From: Isoetes taiwanensis
Taxonomy: Eukaryota > Streptophyta > Lycopodiopsida > Isoetales > Isoetaceae
NCBI GenBank assembly: GCA_021234155.1
Contig: JAJEKV010000129.1
Coordinates: 1,159,963 to 1,223,962 of the forward strand
Length of the DNA stretch: 64,000 bases
Direction of reading: 5' to 3'
In this document: piece by piece, positions 46,428 through 59,371 of the stretch
Numbering within the stretch: position 1 is the stretch's first letter
How the letters are laid out: each line of letters starts with the position of its first letter
Position numbers and translations under genes: made by a program
The notes under the pieces: generated by a model
Told to the model about the DNA's origin: nothing
The model's database searches: none
What the model saw: the letters and a program-made list of their open reading frames with translations, nothing else

Positions 46428-49400
46428 TAGAAGAATAAAAAACACTCCTGCTTGTGAATACAATAGACAATTTTGCAGATTTTACATCATACATTTGGAC
46501 AGCAGATGCTTGTGGAAAGAGATGGCTTCAACATTCTCTTCCTTCTTGCAAGGAACAATTTGGGCGAGGGATCTTATGGCCGCTCACCATGTACAGAATG
46601 ATAATGTGTTATCTCAAATTGCTAACCCATTAAAACTTCTGGTTAGTTGAGTTGTAGGATAGGATAAAGGTTGTGTAATAAAAACATGTTCAGAAAAAAA
46701 TTCAGTATCCATGGTTTGGTTTATAGAGATTTACTGTATCTGTTTCGCCCGCAAGGTCGAGGAGATAACCTAACTTGGTTGAATGAGATGGTTACCTTAA
46801 TGTCTATGTTATTGTTTTGTACTATCTTCCTCTTGTTGTTCCCAAGACCAAGCCCTTGTAAAGAAGTCAAGAATCGATGCCATGGACGTGTCTTCTTCTG
46901 GATCAGTCAGGTACCCAGACCTTCCTATTGCAGCTTTGTCATCCATGGTAGTCATAAATTTCTAATAGAGACTTATTTTGAGCTTAGGCTGACATGATGA
47001 ACTTTATTTTCAAAGTAGAGTGTTCCTCTGTTGTTGCATGTCATCTATCAGTTGTTATTTCCATTATTTGTGCTATATTATTCATAGCCACGAATTTCTT
47101 GTGACGTGCTTGCCACAGGCCAATGTACCATTCTTTTACTGGGCAGAGAAAGCGTACATTGTTGTAGGAACTAGGCATGTTGCTACTCTATCATCAATTA
47201 TCTGGGAATGTTTTGGAAAATGTGAGGATGTTTTCTTGCCAAATCCTTAATCAACATTCATTGGGTATTCCTGCATAATCATAACAAGCAAGACAAGTAG
47301 CCACGAAGCTTGGTTTTAGAGTTCAATTTCGGTTGGTTTTAAATTTTGGTTGCTTCTCACATTGTTTCCCGCATTGCAACTTATACTTCTGAAATGTCCT
47401 TGCAAATTCAATAGCTGCATTCCAATTTGTTCCTTCCAAAGCAGTCTAGCAGAGAATGATTATTAGAATTGTCTTATTCATTTGATTTCTTTTCATTTGT
47501 TTATTGTGGCATATGTTTGTTGTTTGCTATAAAACTAATGCTACTGGTTTCGTTGTAGGTGTTGATGATTCATATTTGAAATCTCATTGAAAGAATCTTT
47601 AAATTCTCATTGTTGCTGTGACTACTCAATAAAACAAGTATGTTTCTCAAATTTGTTATTTTGTTGTTTGCTGTTTGATTTCTGTTTCTTTAGATTATTA
47701 GCCCAGTATTTAAGCTAGGATTACAATTATGCCTTGATGAAACACTTATAACAACCTATGCTATCTACCCGACTACACTTATGCTATCATTGATTTAAAA
47801 GGTTTGACCAACTAGGAGAGAATCATCTATTTTGAACATCTCTTATGTTTTATTCTAGTTTCTGGCTGCTGTTTCTGTTTGATGTTAGATATTCACACTT
47901 TGTTTGGCTTTGGTTGATCATGATACATCTTCATAGTAATCAATGTAACAATTTGGATGTATAAGTCATACAACATAGGTTTCGAAACGAGGGCCACCAG
48001 TGTTATTGTAGGTCTAATTTGAGATCTAATTTCCAAGTCCTTGCAAGGGAGTCATCATTTTGATGTTCAATCAAACATAACAATGAATATACCGTGGATA
48101 TGCCATGGATGTATTATAAATATGTTGTGGTTCAATCACGACGGTGACCAATATGGGAGGGTCTCCATAATTCGTGCATCTGCCCATCTACCGCCCAAGA
48201 TAACCGCCCATGATCCGCCCACCTCGGGCTATGATTCGCTCACCGCAGCCCATGATTCGCTTATCAGACCCTCCTTGAATTGTAAGACCGAAATTTTATT
48301 TCAATGCAAAAATAGAGGGCACGATAGACGGGCACCTGATGCACGAAGATGGAATGCAGACCCTCCTTGCTTTGAACTGCTGTAACTTTTTCGCTTGACC
48401 ATATTTTTGCTTGAATTTTAGACTGTCAGATTCGAACCTTGCAGGCTGTCCAATGAGCCTTCCTCCATTGATATTTGATGCATGCAACTCCAGCGGCAAG
48501 GATTCTACCTATATGTGCATGATTTATGGAGCCCCCCCCCCCCCCAACCCACCCACCCAAAAGGCCTCCGATAGTAATCCTTAACACACCGCCCCTCAAA
48601 TTTATAGTGATCCAACGGTTGAGATCAATCTTGATCAGTCTTGATTAGCGATTTACTGGAGCCATAACACACTGCTACTTCATAACACCTCACACTCCGC
48701 ATTGTTTTCACATGTTCATGACCTCAGTACATTTTGTTATCATATTATTTAATTCAATTCCATTCCATTCCAAAAGCTTAATAAAACTACATCTAATGGA
48801 TGTGACTACCTTTTCCATTTTACATAGTGAATTCAAGTTTAAAATTGCCCAAGCCTTTTGCTGCATCTTTTTGCTAGTCCCCTTTTTTTTTTGGGTCAAG
48901 GATACATGTTGCATTTATTCAAGATAAAAACACACAAGCATATCTTGTTGAACAAGACCAATTAAGGCCAATATTGCAAGATAACAGAAAGTGACAACTT
49001 ATTCAAATTAACATTGAGCAACAGACAACGATGTCAATTGATATGAAAACTCTCGTGTTTCAAACCTATTATCTTAGAAACCACATCATGGTACGTGTGT
49101 GCGCTTATGTGATGATTCGAGATGGTAGTAATCACAACAAAGCATTGTTTGCAGCAATTGTATTCAGTCACATTTTGCTAAGCTGATTGCTAAGAATGCT
49201 ACAATACCAAAGCTTTCAAGTCAAGTGCAATACTAGAGCTTTCAAGTCAAGTTCTATAGTTCAATATGGTATCTTAGGATATAAGATATAAGTCACGAGA
49301 TCCAGCATGGAGAACCATGTACGAATCACTGACAAGCAGAATATGTTCTAATATGTTGGCATATCAAAATATGGGATGCCCTTGCATCCCATTTGTAACC

Positions 49401-50858
49401 ATGTGGAGAAGATGATTCTCTTAGACCATGTGGAGAAGATGATTCTATTACACCACATAGGAGGTACGCAGTTCCTTGATTTTCTTAATCTGTTACCAAA
49501 GGTAAAAGACCTCTAATTCTCTGGTGAAATACAAGAGTTCTACAACCTATGATCGAGTAGAATCAGCAAACATGAAAAGCTGAAGTCTGAAATCATTATT
49601 TATACTTGGCATTTGAAAGTGCATATTAGGGAAGCTCTGATTCCATAAACATAAAATTTACCATGAAGAAGTGACAAAACATTCATTATGTATGCTGTTC
49701 GTGAAAGTTAGATTAAATAGCTGCAGTAAGGCACCTAAAAAGACATATTTTTAGACCCCACACCCCAGAAGACATATTTTTTCCACTGTCTAGGAAGTAA
49801 ATAAATTTCCCTTCAAAAAGTGGCTTGTTTAAAATATAACTTTCAAGTTCTAGATCGACCTATACAAGCATTAAAGTCTCCAACAAGACTTTTGTATGAC
49901 TTCACGAAATGATTTGACACCCCAAACATGAAATGATTTAACACCCCAAAATTTAAATATCAAACTGTAATGCCCAGGTTATTATGAGAGATCAAACAGA
50001 ATACTTGACGAAGAATTCTAGAAAGGAAGAAGGTTCTTGTTTGCCACAGTTGGCAGTTAGAGACACAGAGAATATGCAATCTTATTTCTGGATAATCCTT
50101 GAGCTGGAAATACAGCCACTAAACCAATAGCACAGCCTAATATCATTCATGATCTTAATTTATTGAAACAAGCCTGACTTCCATAAGCAGCAAGCAACTT
50201 GCATTCCTGAAGATGATCGTTAATTGACTGAATCCTTTTTTTATTTGTTTATTATATAACCCCCAACTAATTCATAAAAATTGTTTCTTACCTGCCCAGA
50301 ATTCATCAAACATATGATCTAAGGTGCATTTTTCTCGTGACACTCAGGACACCCCAAGAATTTTCAGCCCAACTCACCAAATCAGGCTCTATTGGTATTT
50401 TATTAAAAAGTTCTCAACTTCATCTATTTGCCATGCTCTGCTTAAAAGTGAAAGCATGCATCTGCAATGATCTGCTAGTGGTCTAAATAGATAATCTTGT
50501 CACATAGAATAAAAACAATGATAACCTTCATCAATTAAACCCCTACAACAATGAATTCTTACTTCTTACTCTTAAGTTTTCGTAAACTTTTAGCAATAGC
50601 AGGTCGCTCCATGCTCAAGTTCTGCAAAAAAACAATATGCATTGGCATAACTCCCAACAAGACAAGCTAAAGTTAAACGTAAATAATCTTTAGACGTCTC
50701 CCTCACAAAGCATTGATGTTCTCATTGCATTGTTGGACCGTATGGCTGAGAGGCCGTTTCTCTCGACCATTTCTGTACTATTGAGTAGCAGCTTATCCTC
50801 TCTGCCCACTAGAAACCAGCATCTCAGTCTCATCTACATAAATCTGTACCATTGCTCG
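46428..50858. other. Intergenic, no gene seen
   Basis: A C14 run lies at 48532-48545. A 27-bp direct duplication (CATGTGGAGAAGATGATTCT) lies near 49400-49445. Open frames here are short and motif-free. Confidence 0.5.
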
Positions 50859-51016
50859 TAGTAAACAGTGTGTGCAAGCATATCACCATATCTGGGACTG
50901 TATGTAGTTGTACTATGCACTTGTACTGGGCCCTCAATAGTAAACAGTGTGTGCAAGCATATCACCATATCTGGGACTGTATGCAGTTGTACTATGCACT
51001 TGTACTGGGCCCTCAA
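50859..51016. repeat. 79-bp tandem duplication
   Basis: The unit beginning TAGTAAACAGTGTGTGCAAG occurs at 50859-50937 and 50938-51016, identical except for about one base (TGTATG(T/C)AG). Confidence 0.9.
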
Positions 51017-53143
51017 CTTTTGTTGTTTTCATCATATATCATGGTTATTTAAAAGCAGGAATTTTTAAATGCTGCTAGTAGATGTGGTTTCTTTTCTTAC
51101 TAGAATTTCAATTTAAGTCATGTATTGGTTTCAATGGCCAGTTTTACCAAGTAAGAATAACCATGGGCTAAACTATGTAATGACAGGAAAACACAAGAGG
51201 TTCGAACCAGCAATTGAACTAAAATTCTCTGGAAATTTTTTGAGTAGCTTCTGCTTGACAGGTTCGTACACACCCGATTAGTTAGTCAAGTTCAATTGCC
51301 TCCAGGCATAGGATATAAGGCCCCTCTGAACCCCTGATAGAATAGCACTCCCCTGTGCCATCTATGATCCTTTACTTCCTACGAAGTTCTGAAGGGCATA
51401 AAATAACTTCACTTAGGGTCCTCCTTCTCTGTGCCTTCTTCCCTTGCGTTCATGCTTAAACATTCGAGCAAAATATGATGCATTCACAAACCTGCTTATC
51501 ATAAGCACCAAAAATTCATGCGGATGTGGATGTTCTTAGAGTTCTAATAATTGTTTGCTTTGTTTCATAAGTTGTCTAAAATATTATGATTCTTCATGCA
51601 GTTTTGCCTTTGATACACAGTAAAATAGAGTTTTTTATAAAAATTTATAACCTGTAAATAAACAAGAAAGCACTTACGGTAGAACTCCAGCAAGGTTTCC
51701 ATTTGAACCAGAATAAAGACCCTTAAGAGATAATCCTTCCACCCAATTGAGCTGCCTGCAAAAACCTGCATATGCGTAACACGATATCGTCTATAACCGT
51801 AATAAGAAATCCTCAAACAAGTATCTTAAAAATAGAAGTTACAATAAGAAAGAACTAGATAGTTAGGCATTACCCACCAAACAAAATACGAAGAAAGTTA
51901 GCGGACAAGACTGCAGCAGGTTACGGCAGGGTGAGGGTCCACTACAGGACTTTCTTGAAGTTGGAAGCGACAAGACTTTGTTGAAAGGACACAAGCAACT
52001 AATTTTCAACATAATTCAGCTAAATTATGCTAAGCCTAAACCAAGAAAATAATTTTCAAACAAACAAATTAAATAACGCCAAATGGATAGTTAACTGTTC
52101 CAAAGAGGAATTGTCAATTCTATTGCATCCATACTCCTTGGGAAGGCTTAGTCAACAGTTTAGAGGATCCCTATGCAGAGGTATCCTATTATACTGAGCA
52201 TATGCACAGCCCAAATCATGACAAATATATTCTGATGCAATTGCCTGGAATTGGGAAGCTGCCAAACTATAATACTCCACCTAGCCACTAGTTTAGAAGA
52301 TGCCTATGTCTAGCCACTAGTTTAGAGGATGCCTATGCAGAGGTACCCTATTATACTGAGTATAATCACAGACCCTATAATCCAAGAGAGGATAGGAGGC
52401 TTACAAAGCAATATGCAGAGTCATAACCTCAAAAACGAACCAAGAATTAACCTTGTGCCAGCACATATACGTTCTTTACCAGTTTGCAACATTATGTGCT
52501 GATAATAATTGATTAAGATAAACCTAGGAAAGAAATGGCAGGCTGAAGGAGCGATGAGTGGCCACATTAGAGATACAGAATGCTGCATTTTCATATAGAA
52601 TTTTTGGTTCTGCAACACATCAGCAGCAAGGTATGTAGATCAAAATGTGGATTGACTACCATTATTGTCCTACATATAGCAAAGGGGGACGTTTTGGTCT
52701 TTCAAATTCGAATAATTAATGTAAAAGAGTCATAGTCATATGCTGATGCATTGAGTTCAAATCGCCCATTCTTATTTGATGCATTGAAGGCAGCCGGCAA
52801 CTTAAGAGACATACAGACGTGGAGCATCATAAGGCGTGGATCCATACCTTTGTGGAGCATCTTCTGATCTAACCTAGGCGAACGTCCAGAACGGCCATCG
52901 AATTTTGAAGGACCGCTTAAGCCATAGCCACTCAGGTTTTTTTGATACGCGGAGATGCTAACCTTCGAGATAAGAGGCCACTTGTGATCAGGCTGTTGCG
53001 CTGAAAATGGCGTTGGGCGGAAGAAGGGCCCTTTTTTTCTTTTTCGGTCTCTCTCTTTTGGAGGATAGTATAGGCCCTTTTAGAAAGGTAATTTATGGTG
53101 CAGCATAAATAGAGGGTTTGTTTTTGAAGCTTTAATCGCGGTG
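51017..53143. other. Upstream region of the purF gene, no other gene
   Basis: Diverged repeats with GTTTAGA(G/A)GATGCCTATG and GAGGTA(T/C)CCTATTATACTGA lie at about 52150-52350. A CATAAATAGAG sequence near 53103 could act as a TATA-like or UTR element 40 bp before the start codon. Confidence 0.45.
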
Positions 53144-54652
53144 ATGGCTCAGGGCATCTTTTTCCAAAACACCCAACTCGTTACTCTTCCTTTGAGGTCC
53201 TTCTATAACAGCAGGCATTGTTTGAGGCTCCCCACCTCGCAGAAAACTCACAGAAACTATACTCAAAAGAACTGCATCCGAGGAAAGCATGAAGAGGAAG
53301 GTTGGAGGGAAGAGTGTGGTGTGGTTGGGATCTATGGTGATGAAGAAGCTGGCAAGCTTTGCTTTTATGGACTCCGTGCCTTGCAACACCGTGGTGAGGA
53401 AGGAGCAGGTATTGTCACTTGCAAGAATAATCTTTTGAATTCAGTAACTGGGATTGGACTGGTTTCTGAGGTTTTTAATGAGGAAGTTACTAAATTACAA
53501 GGAACTTTAGCAATAGGACATGTTAGGTATGGAACTGCAGGTTCCTCTGTCCTTGAAAATGTTCAACCTTTTGTAGCTTCTTACAAATATGGAGAAATGG
53601 CTGTGGCACATAATGGAAATTTTGTGAACTATAAAAAAATAAGACAAGATTTGGAAAAGAAAGGGTCGGTGTTTATTTCATCTTCAGATACTGAGGTGGT
53701 TTTGCACCTTATTGTGACCTCTAAAGCTACTTCATTTATAGCCAGGTTAGTGGAAGCATGCGAGCAATTACAAGGGGCTTATTCATTAATTTTTTTGACA
53801 AATGATAACAAGTTAGTGGCTGTGAGGGATCCATATGGTTTTCGACCCCTTGTAATGGGATGCACAGGGACTGGCGCCACTGTATTTGCCTCAGAAACGT
53901 GTGCCTTAGACTTGATGGATGCTAAATTTGAAAGGGAAGTTAACCCTGGGGAGGTTATAGTAGTGGACAAGGATGGAGTATCAAGTTTATGTCTCATGCA
54001 ACATAAGCCAAGAAAGGCTTGCAGTTTTGAACTTGTATATTTCTCTTCACCTAGCTCTATTGTGTTTGGTCTATCTGTCGACCAAACTAGGTTTATGTGT
54101 GGCGAAATTTTGGCTGAAGAAGCATCAGTGGAGTGTGATGTGGTGATTCCTGTGCCGAATTCAGGTATAGTGGCTGCATTAGGATATGCTAAAAAATCAG
54201 GGATTCCATTTCGTCTAGGCCTCCACAAGCGAGATTATGCAGGTAGAACATTTATAAAGCCTAATCAAAAGATGAGGGAACTGGGGGTAAAGCTCAAATT
54301 AAGTCCTGTCCACTCGATAGTGGCAGGAAAGAGAGTAGTTGTTGTAGATGATTCCATTGTTAGGGGCACTACTTGCTCACAAATAGTGAAATTGCTTAGG
54401 GATGCAGGTGCTAAAGAAGTGCATATGAGAATAGCATGCCCTCCAGTGGTAGGTTCGTGTTATTATGGAGTTGATACACCCAGAAAGGAAGAGCTTATTT
54501 CTTATCGGCTAAGTGTGGAAGATACCTGCAAAGCCATCGGTGCTGATTCCCTTGCATTTCTGCCTTTGTCAAGGTTGAGGCTATTGCTCGGCAATGGCTT
54601 TTGTGATGCTTGCTACTCTTGTGACTACCCTTTTTTACCATCAACCCCTTGA
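53144..54652 (+). CDS. ASE: Amidophosphoribosyltransferase (glutamine PRPP amidotransferase)
   Basis: It catalyses the first committed step of de novo purine synthesis: PRPP plus glutamine gives phosphoribosylamine. In plants this occurs in plastids. The product has 502 residues; the ATG at 53144 follows an in-frame GTG. Residues 1-57 are Ser/Thr/Arg-rich, a plausible transit peptide. C58 in EECGVVGIYG is the Ntn nucleophile exposed after propeptide removal. Glutaminase-domain blocks follow: LQHRGEEGAGI, IGHVRYGTAG, AHNGNFVN, SSDTEVVLHLI, RDPYGFRPLV. The PRPP loop VVVVDDSIVRGTT is at about 398-410. Cysteines near 293, 432, 487 and 490 (FCDAC) match the 4Fe-4S ligands of the Bacillus/plant type. 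It is intronless, as in Arabidopsis ASE genes. No disabling change was seen. Confidence 0.95.
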   Translation: MAQGIFFQNTQLVTLPLRSFYNSRHCLRLPTSQKTHRNYTQKNCIRGKHEEEGWREECGVVGIYGDEEAGKLCFYGLRALQHRGEEGAGIVTCKNNLLNSVTGIGLVSEVFNEEVTKLQGTLAIGHVRYGTAGSSVLENVQPFVASYKYGEMAVAHNGNFVNYKKIRQDLEKKGSVFISSSDTEVVLHLIVTSKATSFIARLVEACEQLQGAYSLIFLTNDNKLVAVRDPYGFRPLVMGCTGTGATVFASETCALDLMDAKFEREVNPGEVIVVDKDGVSSLCLMQHKPRKACSFELVYFSSPSSIVFGLSVDQTRFMCGEILAEEASVECDVVIPVPNSGIVAALGYAKKSGIPFRLGLHKRDYAGRTFIKPNQKMRELGVKLKLSPVHSIVAGKRVVVVDDSIVRGTTCSQIVKLLRDAGAKEVHMRIACPPVVGSCYYGVDTPRKEELISYRLSVEDTCKAIGADSLAFLPLSRLRLLLGNGFCDACYSCDYPFLPSTP

Positions 54653-56009
54653 TATGGTGCTCTGTTTACGTCCTCCAAAGATAAAATTGCAGTTATTTAC
54701 AGCTATTTTGCTTACATTCTCTTAATATAAAGCTTCAACAGTGGAATTGGAATTCACCTCTCTAATGCCTTATAGCTAAAATCAATGTTGGAGCAAAACT
54801 AGCCTAAGGGTCAATTTCCACCAGTGGTTAGGTTAGGTTAAATAGGGCAAATAACGAAAAGTTGCTTTCACACTAGCACTTGAGTTAATACTAGTTAAGT
54901 AAGAGGTCGGCACTTATGTGGTTTTCTCGAGAAGTGTTTGGAGTCTTTTATTCTATGAAAACAATGTTAAGAGTCTATTCATTAGAATACTTTTACAAAT
55001 TTTAAGTAAATATTAATATATGAAAGCACTCCTCACAATCGAATTATAGGCACTTGACTTTGAATAAAAGACTGCATTATCCTAGCATTTAAAAGGAACG
55101 CATATTCGATAACAAAGATGAAATAACAATTAATTTGGCTAATACGCAGAGCAACACAACTTTTATTAATAATGGCTAATTCATTCTGGATATGTTTTGG
55201 CCCACAAGATGCACGGTTGTGTCTAAGCTACCTCACTTGATTTCTGCATTCTACTTTTCTAATGGAATGTGTGCTCCCTGGTATGGATGCCTAGTCTTCT
55301 TGTACATAAATTATCAATGGCTAGTGGATAAATGCAACCAATGCGGCATTAAAACATTAAAACAAAAATACTTCATTTTCACTTAATCCAATAAACAATA
55401 GATAATTTTCATTAACACCTCGAAAATGACTATTTTTTGGGTTGCCCCTAGGGGGGCAAGCCCTTGTTGATGTGGGTTTATGGCATATTTCAGGTATATG
55501 CCAATATATGCCAGGAATATACCAATGACTGCTCAAAACTTAGTATAGGGTGTAAACTGGCGGTGACCCCTATTATTGCACAGCCACTTTGAAACTGGCT
55601 AACCGGCGTCCTTCTCTTCAATGCTTTAGAAAATGAATTTATACTTGGGTCTGCCGTTGAATTTGTTGAATCGTGTGGAAATGGTGTGGCTTGGTGGAAA
55701 TGGCATATTATGTCATCTGTTTGAAGAATTTATCGATGGGTTTTGGGTATAATCCTTGAAGAATGGGCAGATTGGACCAATCTAAGAAAAATCAGAGCCA
55801 GACAGAGCAACAGAGTGCTTAGATACGAAAGGGCAACAGAGTTGGAAGGTTGTGGTTATAGTAGTGGCGGTAGGTGTTTGTATTGTGGTAACAGTTTCTA
55901 CATATTGCATCTGGAAAAGAAGATAAAAAAAAAAAAAGTCAAGGCCACTCGGGAACGTGGATCTCTAGAAGGTAAGCTAAATTTCCCATACTTTCGGTGA
56001 CTCACACTT
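54653..56009. other. Intergenic, no gene seen
   Basis: AT-rich. TTTGGGTTGCCCCTAGGGGG near 55434 repeats the motif at about 4466. Short ATATGCCA repeats lie at 55490-55530. No gene is supported. Confidence 0.5.
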
Positions 56010-58500
56010 CTAGCGGCTGCTGAAGATGCTTTGGGAGAGGCAGCTCACTGGCCCGAACCTCGAGCACTACCACCTTCCCCATAACAGATGGTTTGGCGAT
56101 GAGTGTCGGGAGCTCAAGCGCACACTCCAGGCAAGTCATCGATCCCATCTCCCGCCCACGGCCGTCCCGGATCAATACCGCTCCTTTCTCAAGAACAAGA
56201 AGGCGGATACCTCGCAGAGCATCGTAGCAGATGTTTGGTCTCACGGACCGGCACCCGGGACATACGGAGAAGGGTCTTGAGCAAGCCCCCACGGCCGCGG
56301 GGAACATCACCCGGAGCAATGGAGTGCGGTATTGCAATAGCCGCATGCGACCATTTCGAGGGGGCGCACCGATCCCTCCACGATAGGCATGGCTCGGGTT
56401 ATCACGAGAGGGGGTGTCATCATGGGCCCTCTGGCGTCTAGCTAATGGGAAGGCGGCAGATTTAGATGGCATGGAGGGTAACTTCCAAAATGGGCTGGGC
56501 CTCCACGGTGCCCGCCTCCACCGGCATTGTACAATAAAGCATTTGGGAAGGCTTCCCACGCGAATGGACCACTAGTAGAGTAGTGCCCATATACAAAGCG
56601 AGGGGGACCCTCAATGCACGGCCAACTACCATACTATTATAATTCACTCTCTCTCTTTGCAAAATCGTTATCGGCATCCTTGAGCGCCGGGCCGACAATA
56701 TGGGCAGGGGAAGCGGAGGTGCGAAGCTCTTACACTGAGCAGGGGTTTCCGCCCGGACATTCCACCATTGATCATATCTTCACTTTCGCTGACATTGATT
56801 GAGGATAGCGGGAATCGCCCGGCCGAGAACCTATCTTGTTGTTTCGTCAATTTTGCAAAAGCATTCGACAGAGTACCCCGCAACAAGCTATGGGATAGAT
56901 TGCAGCAGCTGGGGACCCCCCTGGACTTGCAGAATGCAGTATATAGGCATGCGAGGCATACTCGGCCGTATCACATCGGCAAAGACGACCGATGTCGATA
57001 AGCGTTGGAGTGCGTCGGGGTTGCCCCTCTCCCCCACACTCTTGGCCTATACATTGATCGGTTGGAGGATTGGCTCTCTGAGCATGGAGGTGCGGGCGCA
57101 CATCTCATGCATCACACAATCCGGCAACTCATATATGCTGAAGATGTCAACCTCATGGCCTATACTCCAAAGGACATGCGGCGTCCACTGGATGCTCTTG
57201 ACACTTTTGCCAATTCAGCGCATGCTGAGTTAACTTGGCCAAAACTAGCGTCACGCTAGTTGCATCATCCGTCGACCAAGGCTTCCCACATTCACTTACC
57301 GGGGCAAGAGGTAGAGGTGGCTCGAACCTACAAGTACTTGGGGATTGAGTTCTCAACTACCACCCATTGGGATGCGGCTATCGGGTTGCGGGGTCACGGC
57401 GGGTTGGAAAGCACTATATGCCATGCGAGAACAACGACCACAAGGCGGAGTTGTATGCCCAGGGCCATCGGTCACATTTGTTTGAGGGCCTTGGTTGAGC
57501 CGGTCCTTTGTATGGAGCGAAGTGTGGGGTCCGTGATATCCCTCAACACGGAATGACTCCGGCGGTCTGAGAAGGCCTTCTTGGCACGGGCCCAGGGGTG
57601 AAGTCCACAGTTCCGTGCGGATCCTACCGTGAGATGCTTTCTACCCCTTCAGCGGCCGCATTGGAGCGCCATATCGTTTACTTCCAAAAGGTGGTCGCTA
57701 TGGCTGATACACGCTTGCCCCACCTTGCTTTGCCCGCGGCGATGGGTCCCCAATGCCCGAAATCCTAACTGGAAAGACAAGCAAGCTCGGTGGTTCTCAT
57801 CTTTCAGCGTGCGGGCAAACAATGCGTCAGTCGGGACAAAGAAAGATCGCGAGGCACTTAAAGCGTACCCTAGATGCTACTTTCAGCCGCAAGCTTCGGG
57901 ATGCAGAGGCTCGGCGCCGCGTTAAGGCGGCACACTATCGGCCGGCAATTCAATCCTAGGCTCGTAAGAGGCCCACACCCAATACTTGTACACCCAAATT
58001 TCCGCCCATGAAGAAGCTTGGACTTATAGCTTCCATTCAAGACGGGTGCACATCGCCCCGCATTGAAACAAGGCATTGGGCTCCGGGAAGCACGAGAGCA
58101 AAGGCTTTGCCAGTGTTGCCACCTCGTAGCAATTGAGGATGAATGTCATGCCCTCCGTGATTCGCTAAGCATTTGCCCATATCCGAGAGCGATATGTTCG
58201 ACTACTAGTGCCTGGCCAGCCGTTGCATCAGTTATTGACTACGGCGTCAGTGGGTTTGTTGGGGTCATACCTCCAGGAGGTTATAGATGCACGGACTCAT
58301 TTGTGTCCTACGGGACGGTATTGAACTGTCCTATGCAATTGTACAGTGCGCCAGCATGCTTATTACTGCTAAGGTTTTTCCCTTGAAAACCCTTCGGGGC
58401 GGGGGTTTTTTAATCCTGTCAGTAATACGCTTGCTGCTCTCTTTTTGTTTGGGTCCCATAGGCCAATTGATCTCCGTTGACGCTAAAACCCTATTCTATT
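56010..58500 (+). mobile_element. LINE copy D, longest copy, heavily mutated
   Basis: It starts with a pre-RT region (WFGDECRELKRTL, YRSFLKNKKAD), then STIDHIFTFADID, FVNFAKAFDRVPRNKLWDRL and a decayed catalytic motif YAED where copy A has YVDD. It continues with LAYTLIGWRIG in another frame, YKYLGIEFSTT and the C-terminal knuckle near 58090-58150. Stops and shifts are frequent. The 3' stem-loop is at 58371-58427 and the tail is a short (CTATT)n near 58485-58500. No endonuclease domain lies upstream, so the copy is 5'-truncated. GC content is higher than that of the flanks. Confidence 0.85.
58371..58427 (+). other. Conserved 3' stem-loop of LINE copy D
   Basis: TATTACTG (58371-58378) pairs with CAGTAATA (58420-58427). 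The loop contains AAGGTTTTTCCCTTGAAAAC and a G-rich run, as in copies A and C. Confidence 0.65.
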
Positions 58501-59270
58501 CTATCCATGTTCTTATTCCTGTAATCCAAATGCGAAGCAATCAACATGGCATGTAAATAATTCAGATGGTTTTTCTTGCTTTTAAGTTTCATTTGGAAGA
58601 CATAAATAATTAGTTGGAGGGTAGTTGCATTGATTATGTTTCCATGCCTATTAGACATGCTTGTTTCCTTGCAATATTCCACTATTCTGTATAAAGACTC
58701 TCATAGACGGAGCTGTGCTTTTTAACATATGCTTGTATCCTTGCCATTTTTCACCAAGGAATCTTACCATGGACTGTGTTTAGCACGAAAAAACTCCTGA
58801 AGCAAGGAATCATCAACATGGTCATGCAAATAATTTAGAGTGCTCTTTTTCTCTATTTGGATCCCTCATAGTTAAAACAGCCAGATGTTGCATTAATATC
58901 ATTGGTAAGTAATGTCATAAGTCAACTCATTGCCAACATGCAAGGACGAACAAACCTTGGCTACTCTAGAATGAGTCTGTATGTTGCACTGATGCTATAA
59001 CCCTAGTTTGACTTCTTCATACTACACTTATTCTTCCTAGTTAGTCACAAATCTCTCATCGTCGTTCACATTCTTTTTTATTTATTAAGCTAAACCGGTC
59101 CTTATGTTTTACATGGATGATACAATTCCACTTCTACCTCTTTATACTGCACTTATGATTCTAATTCTTACTAATGCTCTTGTTATGGAGATACAACATT
59201 CTATTTCTATTGGTTAGGCTGATAATGCCTAAGTAAAATTTCATGGAGGTTACATGTTCTTTCTTAATAG
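58501..59270. other. Intergenic, no gene seen
   Basis: AT-rich sequence between LINE copy D and the kinase exon. No supported feature. Confidence 0.5.
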
Positions 59271-59371
59271 ATGGTGTGATCCCATTGTCTTACGATGACT
59301 TAAAGTCTGCAACTAATAACTTTGATGAAGCAAATGCAATCGGCCAGGGTGGCTTTGGAAAAGTGTATAAG
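59271..59371 (+). pseudogene. Receptor-like kinase exon, orphan fragment
   Basis: One exon between an AG acceptor and a GT donor encodes LSYDDLKSATNNFDEANAIG and then QGGFGKVYK, the start of a plant receptor-like kinase domain with its glycine-rich nucleotide loop. No further kinase exon (no HRD or DFG motif) follows before the ABC-transporter exons. It is a displaced exon or the only visible part of a broken gene. Confidence 0.7.

Noticed and set aside
53141-53143. GTG start for the purF gene
   Set aside because: The adjacent ATG at 53144 is the normal eukaryotic start.
53779-54228. 149-codon frame antisense to the purF gene
   Set aside because: It is a shadow of a strongly conserved coding region on the other strand.
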